64,000 nt of DNA from Gautieria morchelliformis (lineage: Eukaryota > Basidiomycota > Agaricomycetes > Gomphales > Gomphaceae): assembly GCA_015179125.1 (NCBI GenBank), contig WHVA01000315.1:1-64000 (forward strand), in the 5' to 3' direction. The notes below the pieces were generated by a model, which ran no database searches, was not told the DNA's origin, and was given only the letters and a program-made list of their open reading frames with translations. Shown in pieces: positions 1 to 10,992 of the stretch; the first letter of the stretch is position 1; every line of letters begins with the position of its first letter. The position numbers were made by a program, and so were the translations under genes.

Positions 1-848
1 AACATGAAGGTGATCTAACAGAAGCCAATGCATCATAGAAGGACAGTATCTGTGAAAGACTAAGAGATATAAGTAGTGGAATGTAGTGTGAGTGTGATTC
101 AGACTTCAACTTGAAGTTGAATCAAGTGAAAGCGTAAAGGCAGATAGATAGAGTATATACAAGGTGTGTATGCTCTCCAGTGATAACTACACAAGTTTTA
201 TGCGTCACAAGATCCCAAGTTACTTCGAGAAATGTGAGTTCTAATTGACTGGGGTTTGTGGATATACAAGCTGAACTATTTAACTAGCTATGGGACATAC
301 TGTGGTGTGAGGAACGGGGAGGTGACGCATGTATGTGCTCAAGCGATTGGACTTGGGGGACCAGTGTTCCGGATGCAGCGGTGACTGTGTAACTTTTCTA
401 TTGAATGGGAAGGGGTGTGGGTAGTCATGTATATCAGAAATGGGGATTATTCATTTGGAATGGAGAGAAAGAAAGAAAAGTGGAAGGAATGTATGCAAGG
501 GGTAAACATCAAGTCGTTCCATGGATCAACATGTCTCGGGCTCAGGCTTCGTCTCGGGTTATGGGTGAATCCACGGGTCTTGGATGAACAATGTATCCGT
601 GGAGTGATGGAGTAATTGGGGTGTTTTATGTGAACAGTGTGGGCTCGGAAATTCTCGGTTGATGTATGTGGGTGTGTGAGCGTGGCTATATGCGGTGATG
701 ACATCTCAACTGGATGCGTGATGGCAGTGATGAGCTGTTAGTGCTTTTATGACAGTATCCTCAGCTATTGCAAATCCAAAATGAGGTCTCGGTCAAATCC
801 TACTTTTAAGGACAAGATTGGCATCATTCAGTTCATGGTAGACAGACA
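1..848. other. No recognisable gene
   Basis: Overlapping open frames near 405-704 occur on both strands and none resembles a known family, so no gene is called. A plus-strand frame around 788-905 encodes a peptide beginning MRSRSNPTFKDK that loosely recalls the helix-turn-helix end of pogo-type transposases, but it is too short to assign. Confidence 0.5.
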
Positions 849-914
849 CTATCCAAAAATTACCCAAAAGGCCATCATCACCGACCTCTCATGCCACCCG
901 AGCAAGCCATGCAT

Positions 915-946
915 TGGGGTTAGGGTTGGGGTTAGGGGGTTGGGGT
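915..946 (+). repeat. Short telomere-like G-rich repeat
   Basis: The stretch is built from GGGGTTAGGG and TTGGGG-like units. TTAGGG is the usual telomere repeat of basidiomycetes. Only about five degenerate units are present, inside transposon-rich sequence, so this is at most a short interstitial trace and may be chance. Confidence 0.35.
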
Positions 947-1002
947 AAAAGGGAACTGCAGCACTATGCCCTTGCTTACAGTGGTCGAGAATGGGATGAG
1001 GC

Positions 1003-1066
1003 TGTTGGGTGCATTTATGCTCCTGCACCAAGTCAAGCCAAATAGATTCCACCATAGGGATTTCTT
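1003..1066 (+). repeat. Copia LTR fragment (5' end only)
   Basis: These 64 bp match the first bases of the Copia LTRs at 7101 and 41754, beginning TGTTGGGTGCATTTATGC and continuing through the CTCCTGCACCAA block. It is closer to the 7101 copy (shared AGCCAAATAGATTCCACC). It breaks off where LINE-like sequence resumes, so it is a relic of an old insertion into the LINE fragment. Confidence 0.75.
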
Positions 1067-2266
1067 TTGGCAGGGCTGTGGCGTATGTTGTGCCTTCCGT
1101 GGCCACTTCCTCTCTGGCTTCCTCTCTTAGCTCTTCTCTGGCTCTCTGTACACTGAAGATATCCTCCACCACCATGTTCGCCTCGTCGGCTGCAGTCCTC
1201 GCGGTGTCTGCGATGGCACGCATGGCGTCGATGACCGCGTCGACCTTTGTGAAGACCGGCGCTAAGGCCTTTTTGACATGTTGCAGCAGCGCGCTGCTCA
1301 CTTCTTTGGCCACCTCGTCGGTGAGTAGTATGGCTACTGCTCTGACATGTTATGTATTGAGATTTCTGCTAAGTCGGAACTGGAAAGGACAGCGGCTTCA
1401 ACTTGTAGGTTGCGCCCCCAATGAACTATCGTCCTAAGTATTTCGGAAATAAGTCGGAAGTTGGAAAGTACTGAACTAGAGGTTGGTCGGAACTTGAGGC
1501 GGAATTAAGGCGGAAGACAGAAGGCAGAGAGACTGAGGTCTTGCTAGACTCACTGTGCTAAGAACAGGAGATGGAGCGAAGGAAATCAAGTATTGAAGGT
1601 GATTATCTGATTGCAGAATAACAGACATACATGAGGGGGTTTTATACAAAGTGCAGAAACAACAGGTAATGGTATGGTACTAAGAAAATTCCGGGGGAAG
1701 CGGAAGTCGAGTAGACAATGCGTGGGAACTAACTAATTGGGAACAATGGGACTACAAGGGGGGTTCAGGGTAAGGTAAAACAATGTCAAAGAACAAGGGG
1801 TCGGGAAAACATATCTGACAACGAAACACAAGGAGGGCCGGACATATGGTCTTGATGAACGGTGAGGTGGGTCCGGTGGGTCCGAGTAATAGAGTTGAAA
1901 GAACAAGGGAATAGAACAATGGGCGGAATGTCGGAAATATCGGAGGGGTGGAAGGTGTTGCGGAACTGAAGGTCGGAAGTCGGAAATGAACGGTCGTAAC
2001 TTGACACCTTCTTCTAGTGTTTTGCCGGAGGAGCTGTGGGCGAGGGAGAGGAGAACGTAGCTGAGCTGGTGGGTGGTGGCCGGATTCTCCCTAGCTAGGA
2101 ATCTGTGCTCGTCGAGGAACATTCGGGCTGGGTCTCTGGTTCGTACTGAGGCGTGAGGGTCTGCTAGTGGGTTGGGTCTGCTTTTATTGCCAGTTTTCTG
2201 GCTGCTGGCTCTCGTCCGCAGTGCCGGTGCCGCTGGGGCTGTTTGGGCCTCCGCATTGGATGGCAT
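1067..2266 (-). pseudogene. LINE ORF1 fragment (Tad-like), split by a solo LTR
   Basis: Reading the minus strand from the ATG at 2266, the frame gives a basic, Ser/Pro/Arg-rich N-terminus, then a helical segment (STHQLSYVLLSLAH region), then, beyond the LTR at 1348-2001, a VRAVAILLTDEV-like block and a long alpha-helical, probably coiled-coil stretch (AKEVSSALLQHVKKAL, later REELREEAREEV) ending at TTYATAL. This order, with a closing SYAxAL-type motif, is what I know from ORF1 of agaricomycete Tad-clade LINEs. ORF1 proteins bind the element RNA. The frame is cut by the inserted LTR and ends at the Copia LTR fragment; no endonuclease or reverse transcriptase of this LINE is present here. Family assignment is by motif memory, so moderate; a host coiled-coil protein is the alternative. 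Confidence 0.45.
1348..2001 (+). mobile_element. Solo Gypsy-type LTR (family X)
   Basis: A 654-bp LTR starting TGTTATGTATTG and flanked by the 5-bp duplication TGACA (1343-1347 and 2002-2006). It is the same family as the solo LTRs at 51973-52659 and 54122-54661: all share AGGACA(G/A)CGGCTTCAA near the start and the transcription-like middle with ACAGGTAATGG. No internal region is present, as expected after LTR-LTR recombination. It sits inside the LINE ORF1 fragment. Strand is given relative to the other copies. Confidence 0.85.
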
Positions 2267-2493
2267 GCCCTTTTTCGTCTTTTTGTCTGTGCGGGTTTTC
2301 AGGCTGTTATTAGCGACTGCCTGGGGTGTACTAGCTATCTTAGTAGTGTGTATGTGTATGCAGTTTGCGATTTTTTGAGCATCGATGGTGGTGGTAAGCG
2401 TGAGAAAAGCCTCCCCTGCTCTGTCGTTGATCTGCTGGAAGAGGCCGAAGGAGGTGTAGCGCTCCATGAAGCTCTCCTCAGGGATTTCAGGCC

Positions 2494-3236
2494 TTACTCG
2501 AGCAGGGACACGGCAAGGTGAGTTGCCATGTATTGCAAGATTGAGTCAAAGTGACTGAACACGTCTGATATTTCAGATATGGCATCATTGTGGTTTTTGC
2601 GGGGGTGCCTATTAGCGGCGTAGAACGACTGCGCTGATAACCAGGCCTCGTAGCCTGGGGGCGCAGGTCCAGGGTCGGGTCCTCCAGCATACTTGTGGAG
2701 CGTAGACGCATTGTGCCACAGCTGCTGACTGGCCGGGGGAGCGGGTTGCAGAGTGTTGTTGCCAGACATAGGGGTGAGTGTTACTGTGAGTTTCAGGCCT
2801 GTCTTATCCCCCTGTTTATAGGAAATGTCTCTGTCGATCGGTATTGTCGGCATGATTGCGTTGCTGTCGATCGGGGCGTGGTGCTTTCCTGTTCCGGTAA
2901 GTCCAATATCTGCTCTATGTCAGGAGGGGGCTGACCGGTGCCCCTCGGCAGTTCTTCTATCTTGCTTATGTCTTGTTCATCTAGGTAGGAACCCATCGCC
3001 GTGAGATGTTTTACCAACTGGAGGGGAAGCCACGTCCTGTCACCACTTTGCCACAGGATCTGGAACCAGAGGTTCCTTCCAGAGCCGCAGTGAGTTTCTA
3101 TTCTTTTCATGTACCATTCTAACGGTGCATCCCCTAGATTTGTTACTTGAGCCATTGATCTCCCTAGGAAGTGACGGTCATCATTGGTGATGTGGCTTCT
3201 TAGAAGGTTAGCATGAAATACAGGGTGTATATCCCA
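2494..3236 (-). mobile_element. 3' end of a second Gypsy family (pol tail and chromo-like domain)
   Basis: The minus strand encodes, from about 3230 downward, a HPVFHANLLRSH-type block, which is the usual end of Gypsy integrase modules (HPVFHxSLLR), then NDDRHFLGR, then WFQILWQSGDRTWLP, a chromodomain-like segment typical of one group of agaricomycete Gypsy elements, then a Pro-rich tail and a further open stretch (GYEAWLSAQSFYAANRHPR) down to about 2494. Only this 3' portion is present. It abuts Gypsy-1 at about 3236, where the conserved LGP residues of the integrase tail lie. It is broken, with a few breaks, and looks old. Confidence 0.6.
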
Positions 3237-3238
3237 TG

Positions 3239-6200
3239 CTAGGGCCCAAGGTAGCGGTGGGCAAGCTTCTGCAAAGGGCGTGTGGTGTGGATGTCACTTG
3301 CATCCAGATACACCTTTTCTCCAACTTGGTATTCCGGGGCAGGATCCTGGTGTTGGTTGTAGTACATTGCCATGTCATCCTTGGCCTTCGCAAGGGCCGA
3401 CTTGGCTTCCAAAAGGGTGGAGTCCATGCGGTCTCGGAATTCATTGACCGTCTCGAGTCGGGAGTCAGCCTGGCGTGGTTCGAAGCCCATCCGCGGGTGT
3501 CGTCCGGAGTCAAGCATGAAGGGAGTCTGTTGTGTGGGGGAATGTACATGGTTGTTGTATTGGAATTCTGCCAGTGAAAGTAACTCATCCCTGTCACCCT
3601 GCCTCTCATTGACAAAGAGGTGGAGATATTGCTCCAACTCTTGATTGACCCGTTCCGTCTGTCCGTCAGCCTGTGGATGGTACGCTGTGGTGGTAGCCAG
3701 CTTTATGCTGAGCAGGCGGTAGAGCTCCCAAGTCAGTTCCGTGGCAAACTGCGGACCTCGGTCGGAAACAACTTGCTTCGGGAGCCCATGCAACTTCCAG
3801 ACATGTGAAAGGAACAGGTGGGCCGCTCCAAGGGCTGTGATCATCGTGTGCGTCGGAATGAAGTGGGACACCTTGCTTACTGAGTCCACGATGTTCATGA
3901 TTGCGTCGTAGCCATGAGACTCTGGGAGTTCAACAATGAAGTCGACACTGATGGTGTCCCAGCGGCATTCGGGAATCGGGAGCGGAACAAGTTCTCCGAC
4001 GGGTGGATGTCGTTGCGCTTTGGTTTGGAGACAAAGGTCACATGTCTTCACGTACTGTCCAATGTAGCAGGACATCTGAGGCCACCAGTAATTCCGAGCC
4101 ACTAACTCCAGCGTCTTCCACCTGCCAGCATGCCCAGTGACCCGTGTGTCATGGTGCTGGGACATGATGCAGCGGCGGAGGTCTGCCCCACCTGGAACAT
4201 AGACCTTGCCTCTGAAGTGGAGCAGTCCATCACGCTCCAACCATTCCACTGCCCATACAGACCGTGAGTGCCCTTTCCGAAGTTCCTCCACCGCCTGCAC
4301 CACTGACTCCTCCTTCTCTCCATTCTGGTACTGCCTCCTGATGTCCCGGAGCATTTCCGCTTCCGCCCCAACTGCAGTCACTCCCTCGAGGGTGCGGATT
4401 GCAAAGAGACTAGGGTGGAGCAGTGTCATATCCGCGTTGTCTCCACTTCCGCTTCCATGATCTGCATGGCAGGATAGGGCATCGGGCTTGCCCATGGTGC
4501 GGCCGGGGCGGTGGTGGAGCATGAAGTCGAACCGGGACAGGTGTAGGGACCACCGTGCTTGTCGTCGGTTCAACTTCTTAGATGTGCAGAAATACTCGAG
4601 GTTCTTGTGGTCTGTCCAGATCTCGAACGGGCATAGAGCACCCTCGAGGAAGTGTCGCCACTCCTCCAGCGCTCAGATGATTGCCAGCATCTCCTTGTCA
4701 TGGATCTCATAGTTCTGCTCGACCGGACTAAGGCTTTTAGAGAAGAAGGCAATCGGATGCCATCCCCCGTCATCTTCTGATGACTGTTGTGACAAGACCG
4801 CTCCGGTAGCTGTGTCGGAAGAATCCGCCTCGAATCGAGTCATCGGGAAAGATGAGGACCAGGGCAGAAGTGATCAGCTCTTTGAGTTTGTCAAAGGAGG
4901 CCTGCTCCGGCTCTCCCCACTGCCATCCAACCTCCTTCTTGGTGAGGTCGAAGAGGGCACGAGCATGGCAGGAGAAGTCCTTGATGAACTGCCGGTAGAA
5001 ATTGACAAACCCAATGAAGGACTGGACCTCTTTCTTGTTCCGTGGCACAGGCCAATCCGATACACCGGAACCTTTGACTGGGTCCATTTCCACCTTTCCT
5101 TCCGACACAATCACCCCAAGATAATCTATCTGCGTCCGCTCAAATTCGCATTTTTCCAGCTTGAGACACAGGTTGTATTCCCGGAGCCGTTCCAGCACTC
5201 TCCGCATGACTTCCCGATGTTCCGAAATTGTTTTTGTGAAGATGAGGATGTCATCGAGGTAGACGCAGACAACCCCTTCTGCTATCATGTCATGGAAAAT
5301 GTCATTCATCATCGTCTGGAATGTGGCGGGACTGTTGGTGAGGCCAAAGAACATGACCTGTGGCTCAAAGAGTCCTTGGTTGGTGCGGAAAGTGGCCTTC
5401 CACTCGTCTCCCTCCCGGATCCAAACATTATTGAAGCCCCAGCGGACATCCAGCTTAGTGAAGTACCTTGCCCCGCGGAGTTGTGTGATTAGTTCAGAAA
5501 TGAGTGGAGTGGGGTACCGGTTCTTGATCGTGATCACATTCAAGGCCCGGTAATCCTGCACAAGTCTGAGTGAGCCGTCCTTCTTCTTGATGAAGAACAC
5601 CGGAGATGCCATGGCTGACTTGGAGGGGCGGATCCTCCCTGTATGGAGGTTTTCCACAAGGAATGCATCAAGCTCTACCTGCTCCTTGGGTGACAGAGGG
5701 TAGACTTTGCAGTTGGTGGGCTTTGACCCAGGCTCCAACTCGATGGCATGGTCCCACAGCTTCCGTGGAGGCAGGGCATCAAACGACTCCTTGGCAAAGA
5801 CATCCTCAAACTCCCGCAGGTAATTTCCGCCTCCACTCTATAATGCTTCTTGGAGGCTTCAGCAAGGCGTTGCGAAATATTTCCGGTGGCGCGGATGTGT
5901 TCCGCTTCCGGTGGAAGGTTTACGTACAGCAAGCGATCCCCTTCCGCCAGAGTGCCTTCCGGGCCGAGTCGGATGACATCGGAGTCGGAATCGGAATTGG
6001 AATTGGAATCGGAAGTGGGACCTGGTTCAAATTCCGCTTCCGAGTCTTCTTCTGCAAGCAGTGGATGGAGGCCAGAATGACATGTCTGTATGAGTCGTTC
6101 GGTCTTCCGCTGCTCCTGGCGCTCCTTCCGCACTTCCGACTGGCACATGTGACACTTGGCTGGGCATCGACTAATCAGTACCTTCCGAGTCTGCCAATTG

Positions 6201-6466
6201 ATCTCCGGGTTGTGCTCCTGAAGCCAGGTAAATCCGAGGATGACGTCTTGCTTCCCCAGGCTGGTGACTGCAAAGGAAGTGCGTTCAGAGTGTCCATCAG
6301 AGCAGAGAATTGTGTCTACTATCTCCATGATGGACCCTGACTCATTGGGGCTTCCATCCACATTGAACACCGGGATTGCACATTGCAACTTCCGCGTGGT
6401 CAGTCGGTTCCGTTCCACATAGTCCCAGTCTATAAACTGACCGGGTCTGGATTTGACTTCCACCAT
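3239..6466 (-). mobile_element. Gypsy-1 pol region
   Basis: In order on the minus strand: a retropepsin region near 6250-6466 (VILGFTWLQEHNPEINW block), reverse transcriptase at about 5000-5620 with the VYLDDILIF active-site motif, RNase H to about 4450, and integrase at about 3300-4200 with the zinc-binding HHCC segment and the catalytic domain (DRGPQF, then [13 protein letters not shown]). Pol copies the element RNA to DNA and inserts it. The coding sequence is broken in several places. It is recognisably the same protein as in Gypsy-2. Confidence 0.88.
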
Positions 6467-6479
6467 ATCTGTCGTCTAG

Positions 6480-8340
6480 ATCTCCACCTTAATGACTAGT
6501 GATTTGGGGCCAGGGGTGGCAGCAACAACATAGCGCTTCAGGAGGCGTTTCTCCCAAGGGCGGATGCGGGATGGATGGGGTGTCGGATTTGGTTTTTGTG
6601 TGACTTTATCCGGTGGGTCTGTATGAAGTGAGGGGTGTGGGGGCTTCTCTACTTCAAGACAGGCAAACCGGTTATGTACAGGCAGCAGGGCCACACGTCT
6701 CACCCACTGTGCGTCACAAAATCTGACGCATCTTCCACTTCCGATGCACCCTGTTCCACATTTTTGGAAATTCCTTCCGCAGTGGGCACTCCGCTTATGT
6801 CTGTGAGTGCAAGGAACTCTGGAAGGAGCTCAAGTGTCTCCTCTGTGGTCATAAGCCATATGTCAAAGGCTTGGGGGCACTCGCAGGCATATTGGCCTGG
6901 TTGTCGACATCGGAAGCAGGTGATGGTTCCGTGGCCTTTTCCACACATGTGGTCAACATCCATCGGGGCAGGGCCACTCTTCGAGGGAGGGGGGCTAGGG
7001 TTCCTAAGAGGAGCAGGCAGAGCAACCATCGGAAATATTTTCCATATGGGAATGAATGCACTTCCAGGTTTTGGCACAGGTGGAGTAGGACGAGCGGAAC
7101 TGTTGGGTGCATTATGCTCCTGCACCAAAATCAAGCCAAATAGATTCCACCATTCATATTTCTTTCGATTTTGACTTGAAACCATGCTGACATTCATTCT
7201 ATGATTTGTCAAATTTTTCTTTGATTTTTCAAAGCTGTATTTCTACTTCTTTTCATATTCTGTCCAACTGACCCTTTGTGGGTGGTTGTGGACAAGTTTC
7301 CTTTTTGAGCTGCGGCTGATCACTACCATGCTACGTTCTATGGGCGCTTATCACAGCACACCAGTGCCCCACGGGCGCTAAAGCGCCGGCTAGTAGTACA
7401 TGCGGATGACACACATTTCTCCCCTCTCTCAGTGACAACTAAATTCACTGAGAGAGGCAAGTAAATTAGTCTTGTTTCTTTTTGATTTGTTGACCTAGAA
7501 ATCCTGTAGTGAATTGATTTCTAGGTAGTGTATAATACATTTATAGTGACAACTAAATTCACTGAGAGAGTGAATTGATTTCTAGTCGTCTTTTGAGTAC
7601 CAAGTCCAGTCCTACTGCCTATAATTCCTGTCCTCTACAGGAACTGTGTGTCATGTTCCAGTTTGTCTCCACAAAGGCCTCGTTTGCTTCCCTGTTTCGG
7701 GACACCCTCCGCGCAGCTTGGTACCACCCTTCCAGGTCATCGAAATCTGGAGCTCCATCCCCAAGCAGCGCAACTTGGTTCTGGAGTGTTGGATCAAGCC
7801 CTCGTTGGAATTTGATGATGATCGTCTTGTCGTCATCATACTCCACAAGGTCAATGAGCTCCTGGAAGCGGTCAATGTAGTCATAGACTGGATCCTTGGC
7901 CTGGTACCAGCTGGTCCCCTCGAGCTTCGTAAGGGCTGTGAGCTGCTCATTTTTCGGGCAGAACTGGTCAGAAAATGTTTTCTCGAAGGCGTCCCAGTCC
8001 CGGAAGTAGTTCCCCTTGCCCTTTGCTTCATGTCGGATCACCTTGTTTGCAAAACGGGCTGCGCAATCCGACTTGAAAAAGGACAATGCCCAGTGAATCC
8101 GAGCCTGGTCGTTCGGAAAGAGGTCTCTGACAATTGCGAAGTAGATGCTGCATGTGTTGAAGAATGCGCGTCCCTTCCCCCGATCTCCGTCAAAGTCCGC
8201 CGGAGTTGCAGGTTTGACCTTTGCAAACTTCACGGACATCCTCTCTTCCGCCAGTTCCACTTTTCCGTCCGGTTCCACGTCAATTCCTCCTCCATATTCC
8301 GAAGACGATCATCCGGATCCATGTCAGAAGGGGAAATATG
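6480..8340 (-). mobile_element. Gypsy-1 gag region, split by a Copia solo LTR
   Basis: The 5' part encodes a retrotransposon-gag domain (FDGDRGKGRAFFNTC, later YFRDWDAFEKTF and YDYIDRFQELIDLV), which forms the particle shell. The 3' part carries a CCHC-like zinc knuckle (CFRCRQPGQYACEC; the fixed His is replaced by Tyr in what I read). The two parts are separated by the solo LTR at 7101-7639. The gag start lies near MDPDDRLRNMEEEL at about 8320. Broken. Confidence 0.8.
7101..7639 (+). mobile_element. Solo Copia LTR nested in Gypsy-1
   Basis: A 539-bp LTR beginning TGTTGGGTGCATTATGCTCC and ending TCTACA, flanked by the 5-bp duplication GGAAC (7096-7100 and 7640-7644). It is a diverged relative of the Copia-1 LTR (489 bp), sharing the start, the paired CTCTCTCAGTGAC / TTCACTGAGAGAG hairpin block and its partial repeat near the 3' end. 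It inserted into Gypsy-1 gag after Gypsy-1 arrived. Confidence 0.92.
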
Positions 8341-8504
8341 GGACGGGATTTCCGGGGTTGGGAGCTCAACGTAAGAAGAGGGGCTGTCATCTACCGTGTG
8401 CGCAGAAGAGGTTGCGATCTCCGAGTCGCTGTCTCTGATTCTGAACGCACCTATGGCGAATGCAACGCGCAGTATGACTGCCGGTCCTCTAGGGGAGACT
8501 TTTC

Positions 8505-8902
8505 TGCTGTAAGGGCAAACCTGGCTGGTTGTGGAGATCACACTACCACACAACTGACAAGGGGAAATCCAAAGTATGTATAAATGAACAGAGTATACAA
8601 GAGAGGGGATTCTCACCTGACAAGGGGAAATCCAAAGAGAAAAGTCTAAGGACCCCCAATGTCAGCGAGCCCGTGTTATACTACACTGTGCAGCCAGGGA
8701 CAACACCTGGCACCCGCCATCAACCCTGCATCCTCCTGACATCCCTAAATTGGAGTGGAACTGGCAAAGCGAACAGAACTGGTGGAAGTTCTCCCAGAAG
8801 CAGGATCATTTCCGAAAGCGGAGGTGGAGGTGGAATCGGAACTGGAAGCGGAGTTGGAAATGGAGTCGGAACTGGAAATGGTGAACAGGGTGTCCCCTGA
8901 CA
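8505..8902 (-). repeat. Gypsy-1 5' LTR
   Basis: On the minus strand it begins TGTCAGGGGACACC and ends TTACAGCA. It matches the LTR of Gypsy-2 at 54922-55412 (491 bp) but is shorter (398 bp). It contains a tandem pair of CTGACAAGGGGAAATCCAAAG blocks and GGAACTGGAA-type short repeats. The right edge abuts the start of duplicated copy A. Confidence 0.9.
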
Positions 8903-9462
8903 AATATGCTGCAACTTGAGGATCATTTCCTGTCGCCGGACCACAAAAGGTACCTCTATGACGCTACTGTGAGCAACGCTGACACGTGCGCTCGCAGAGT
9001 CATCTTATGTAATTTTCATTCCAGGGCTGTGGCGTCTATCCAAAGTTCAATTATGTAACCCGGCGTCTATCCTTGGCAAGCCCCTAATATCCAGACGCAT
9101 CACGGATGTCAGTGCATTGTCACTAGCAGTGCGCACTGAGCATGATTGCACGACGGTTCCAATTACAGCGCGCTGTGTCGTCCTAGTCCATAAATAAATC
9201 AGGCTCCGTTGCTGAGTCTGGTGCCTGATCCGAGTCAGGGGCTCGAATTGCGTTGGCCAGGGTCAGGAACTAGCGCTGGGAGATCGTTCCGAATCGAGAT
9301 GTGGCGGTGGCGGTGTGATCCGACAACAACAAACTCACCTTGCGCGGCGTGTGGCAAACGACCAGTGGGGTAAACTCACCTACAGACTCAGACTCGGAAC
9401 TACAACTGCAGTTATTCATCTGAAATAGTAGGAAAACAAGTTACAACTTGAATTCAAGCAAA

Positions 9463-9527
9463 GCGAAAGACAAGGGATCGTAACGGTCGACAATAACATT
9501 ACTTGTTACCATCCTTGGTCTTTCGAT
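9463..9527. repeat. Imperfect hairpin, conserved in copy B
   Basis: GCGAAAGACAAGGGATCGTAAC is followed about 20 bp later by its near complement ending GGTCTTTCG. The same structure occurs at 27015-27077 in copy B with about 18 of 20 stem bases paired. It may be a remnant of a small inverted-repeat element; no function can be read from it. Confidence 0.55.
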
Positions 9528-10290
9528 AACGTCTCAGCGGGCTTCGCTAACATAGAGCTCTTGTCTCTGTCTCGCACCCAGCGTATTTAGTAGTACACGA
9601 TACACGATACACTCTCCCGACACCCCGGCCGCACCCCCACTCCAGTCTATAATTTTTTACGTGGTCTAGTCGAGCCGCGACGGAGGCATTTCCCTCCCCT
9701 TTCCCCTCCCATCCCCACCTGAAATGAATACCGACGACCCCGGGGCCGGTGCACGTACCCGGCACACATAACGCTCCTGATGCTTTCGAGTTGCTCTGCG
9801 CCTCATACCTCATACCTCATACGCATAGACACACACATCCCACGCCTCTTCAGTGCCTAATGCCACCGCACAGGAACCAAACTCGGCCTCGGCACCCCCG
9901 CACCAGCCCCAGGGCCCAGACCAGGACCCACGCCAGGACCCATGACCGTAACAGCCCGCGGCGCAGGTGAGCTTGGTATGGCGTTTGCGTTAGCGTTAGC
10001 TCTCACGTGCTGCGGCGGGTCACGGTGTGCATGCGGGCGTGGGGGTGCGGCAAGCCCAGGTAGGCGTGCGCGTGCGGTGGGCGCGGGGGAAGGGGGGGTT
10101 GCACGTGCGCGGGGCACGCGGTGGGCGCGGCCCTTTCCCGTTCCCGTTCCCGAGCGGCGGGTTGGGTGGGGGCACGAAGACGCGGCACGTTCATTTGCCG
10201 GCGTGGCGGCGGCGGGGTTTGAGGGACTCTGGGAGTGGGGCCGGTATGGGTGAGGGTGCGAGTAAGGGTGCGGCGGCGGCGGCGGCGGGT

Positions 10291-10992
10291 CTAGGTAAGG
10301 GGGCTTGCGGAGGGTATGTGGCGCTGCGGGTGCGGCTGTAGTTGCTGTGGGCCGCGGCGGCGTGTGCATGCGGGGCTGCGGGGATGTGCGGGACGACACG
10401 CGCACGCGCTCACGTGCGTCGCGTACGCGGCCCCATGCGAGATACACAGCGTCGCCAAGAGACATCGACGTCGGCCGCGCTCTCCAGCACCAGCCCCAGC
10501 CCCCGCGCCGCTTCGCGGAGCTCGTCCCAGGACCCCGCCGCGCCAATCGCGCACACGCGCCCCTTCGCCGGCATGAAACTCGCGCTCGACCGCAACGCTG
10601 AACTCCCGCGCGGGCTCCGTCTTGAATAACGTCTGGGGGGGTCGGTGTCGTCGCGCGTGCGCCCGCCCGCCTTTGAGCACGCGCCCGGCCCCGTCCCCGC
10701 CCCAGAAAAACGCGCGCTCCTGCATGCCGAACCACGCCGTCGTCCTGCCCCACGCGCGGCAGCCGCGCTCTCGCTCGAGGTGCCGATTCTTCTCGAGCTC
10801 GCCCCGGGAACACGCCTCGCACGGGCAGCGCGCGTCCTCCGCGGGGCAGCCCCCCGTGTCGCGTTGGGCGTGCGGGTCATGCGGGAAGGGCCCGCGGCGG
10901 GGTGGGAGGGCGGCGCAGGACGTGAGGGGCGGGAGGGTGGAGTCTAGGGAGCAGCGAGTGGCGCTCGGTAAGCGACATGAGGGACTGGGCAA
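10291..10992 (-). CDS. Uncharacterised GC-rich open frame with a CPCEAC motif (copy A)
   Basis: I do not recognise this protein. The region is strongly GC-rich and open in several frames, so openness alone means little. I favour this minus-strand frame because its N-terminal 70 residues are conserved with copy B: PSATRCSLDS, PPLxSC, a PFPHxPHAxRDTG block, PAEDARCPCEAC, then GELEKNRHLERE. Cys-x-x-Cys followed by a His suggests a small metal-binding site. A relic of the same motif (WCPCERC) is readable in copy D near 50900. Further downstream stretches (TEPAREFSVAVEREFHAGEG; then, in another frame, SWDELREAARGLGLVLES) are also conserved, which points to a spliced gene whose exons I cannot fix. 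Start uncertain. Confidence 0.35.
   Translation of the reverse strand: MPSPSCRLPSATRCSLDSTLPPLTSCAALPPRRGPFPHDPHAQRDTGGCPAEDARCPCEACSRGELEKNRHLERERGCRAWGRTTAWFGMQERAFFWGGDGAGRVLKGGRAHARRHRPPQTLFKTEPAREFSVAVEREFHAGEGARVRDWRGGVLGRAPRSGAGAGAGAGERGRRRCLLATLCISHGAAYATHVSACACRPAHPRSPACTRRRGPQQLQPHPQRHIPSASPLT

Larger units (their letters stand above)
3237..8902 (-). mobile_element. Gypsy-1, broken Ty3/Gypsy chromovirus
   Basis: A Ty3/Gypsy element on the minus strand with one LTR at its 5' end (8505-8902), then gag, protease, reverse transcriptase, RNase H and integrase. It belongs to the same family as Gypsy-2 (54922-58259): the pol regions are close to identical over long stretches and the LTRs match. 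The 3' LTR is absent; the element stops near 3237 against a fragment of another family. A solo Copia LTR is nested in gag. About five or six breaks are visible, so it is a fossil. Confidence 0.9.

Noticed and set aside
405-704. Overlapping open frames of 60-85 codons on both strands
   Set aside because: No family resemblance, no splice or promoter context, and mutually overlapping.
2172-2521. Plus-strand hydrophobic frames (starting MGLLLLPVFWLLAL)
   Set aside because: Antisense to the Ala/Thr/Ser-rich LINE ORF1 frame; the hydrophobic reading is a by-product of that composition.
9301-9330. GGCGGTGGCGG stretch as a regulatory site
   Set aside because: Repeated in copy B but with no gene start placed to use it; only the palindrome made from it in copy B is reported.
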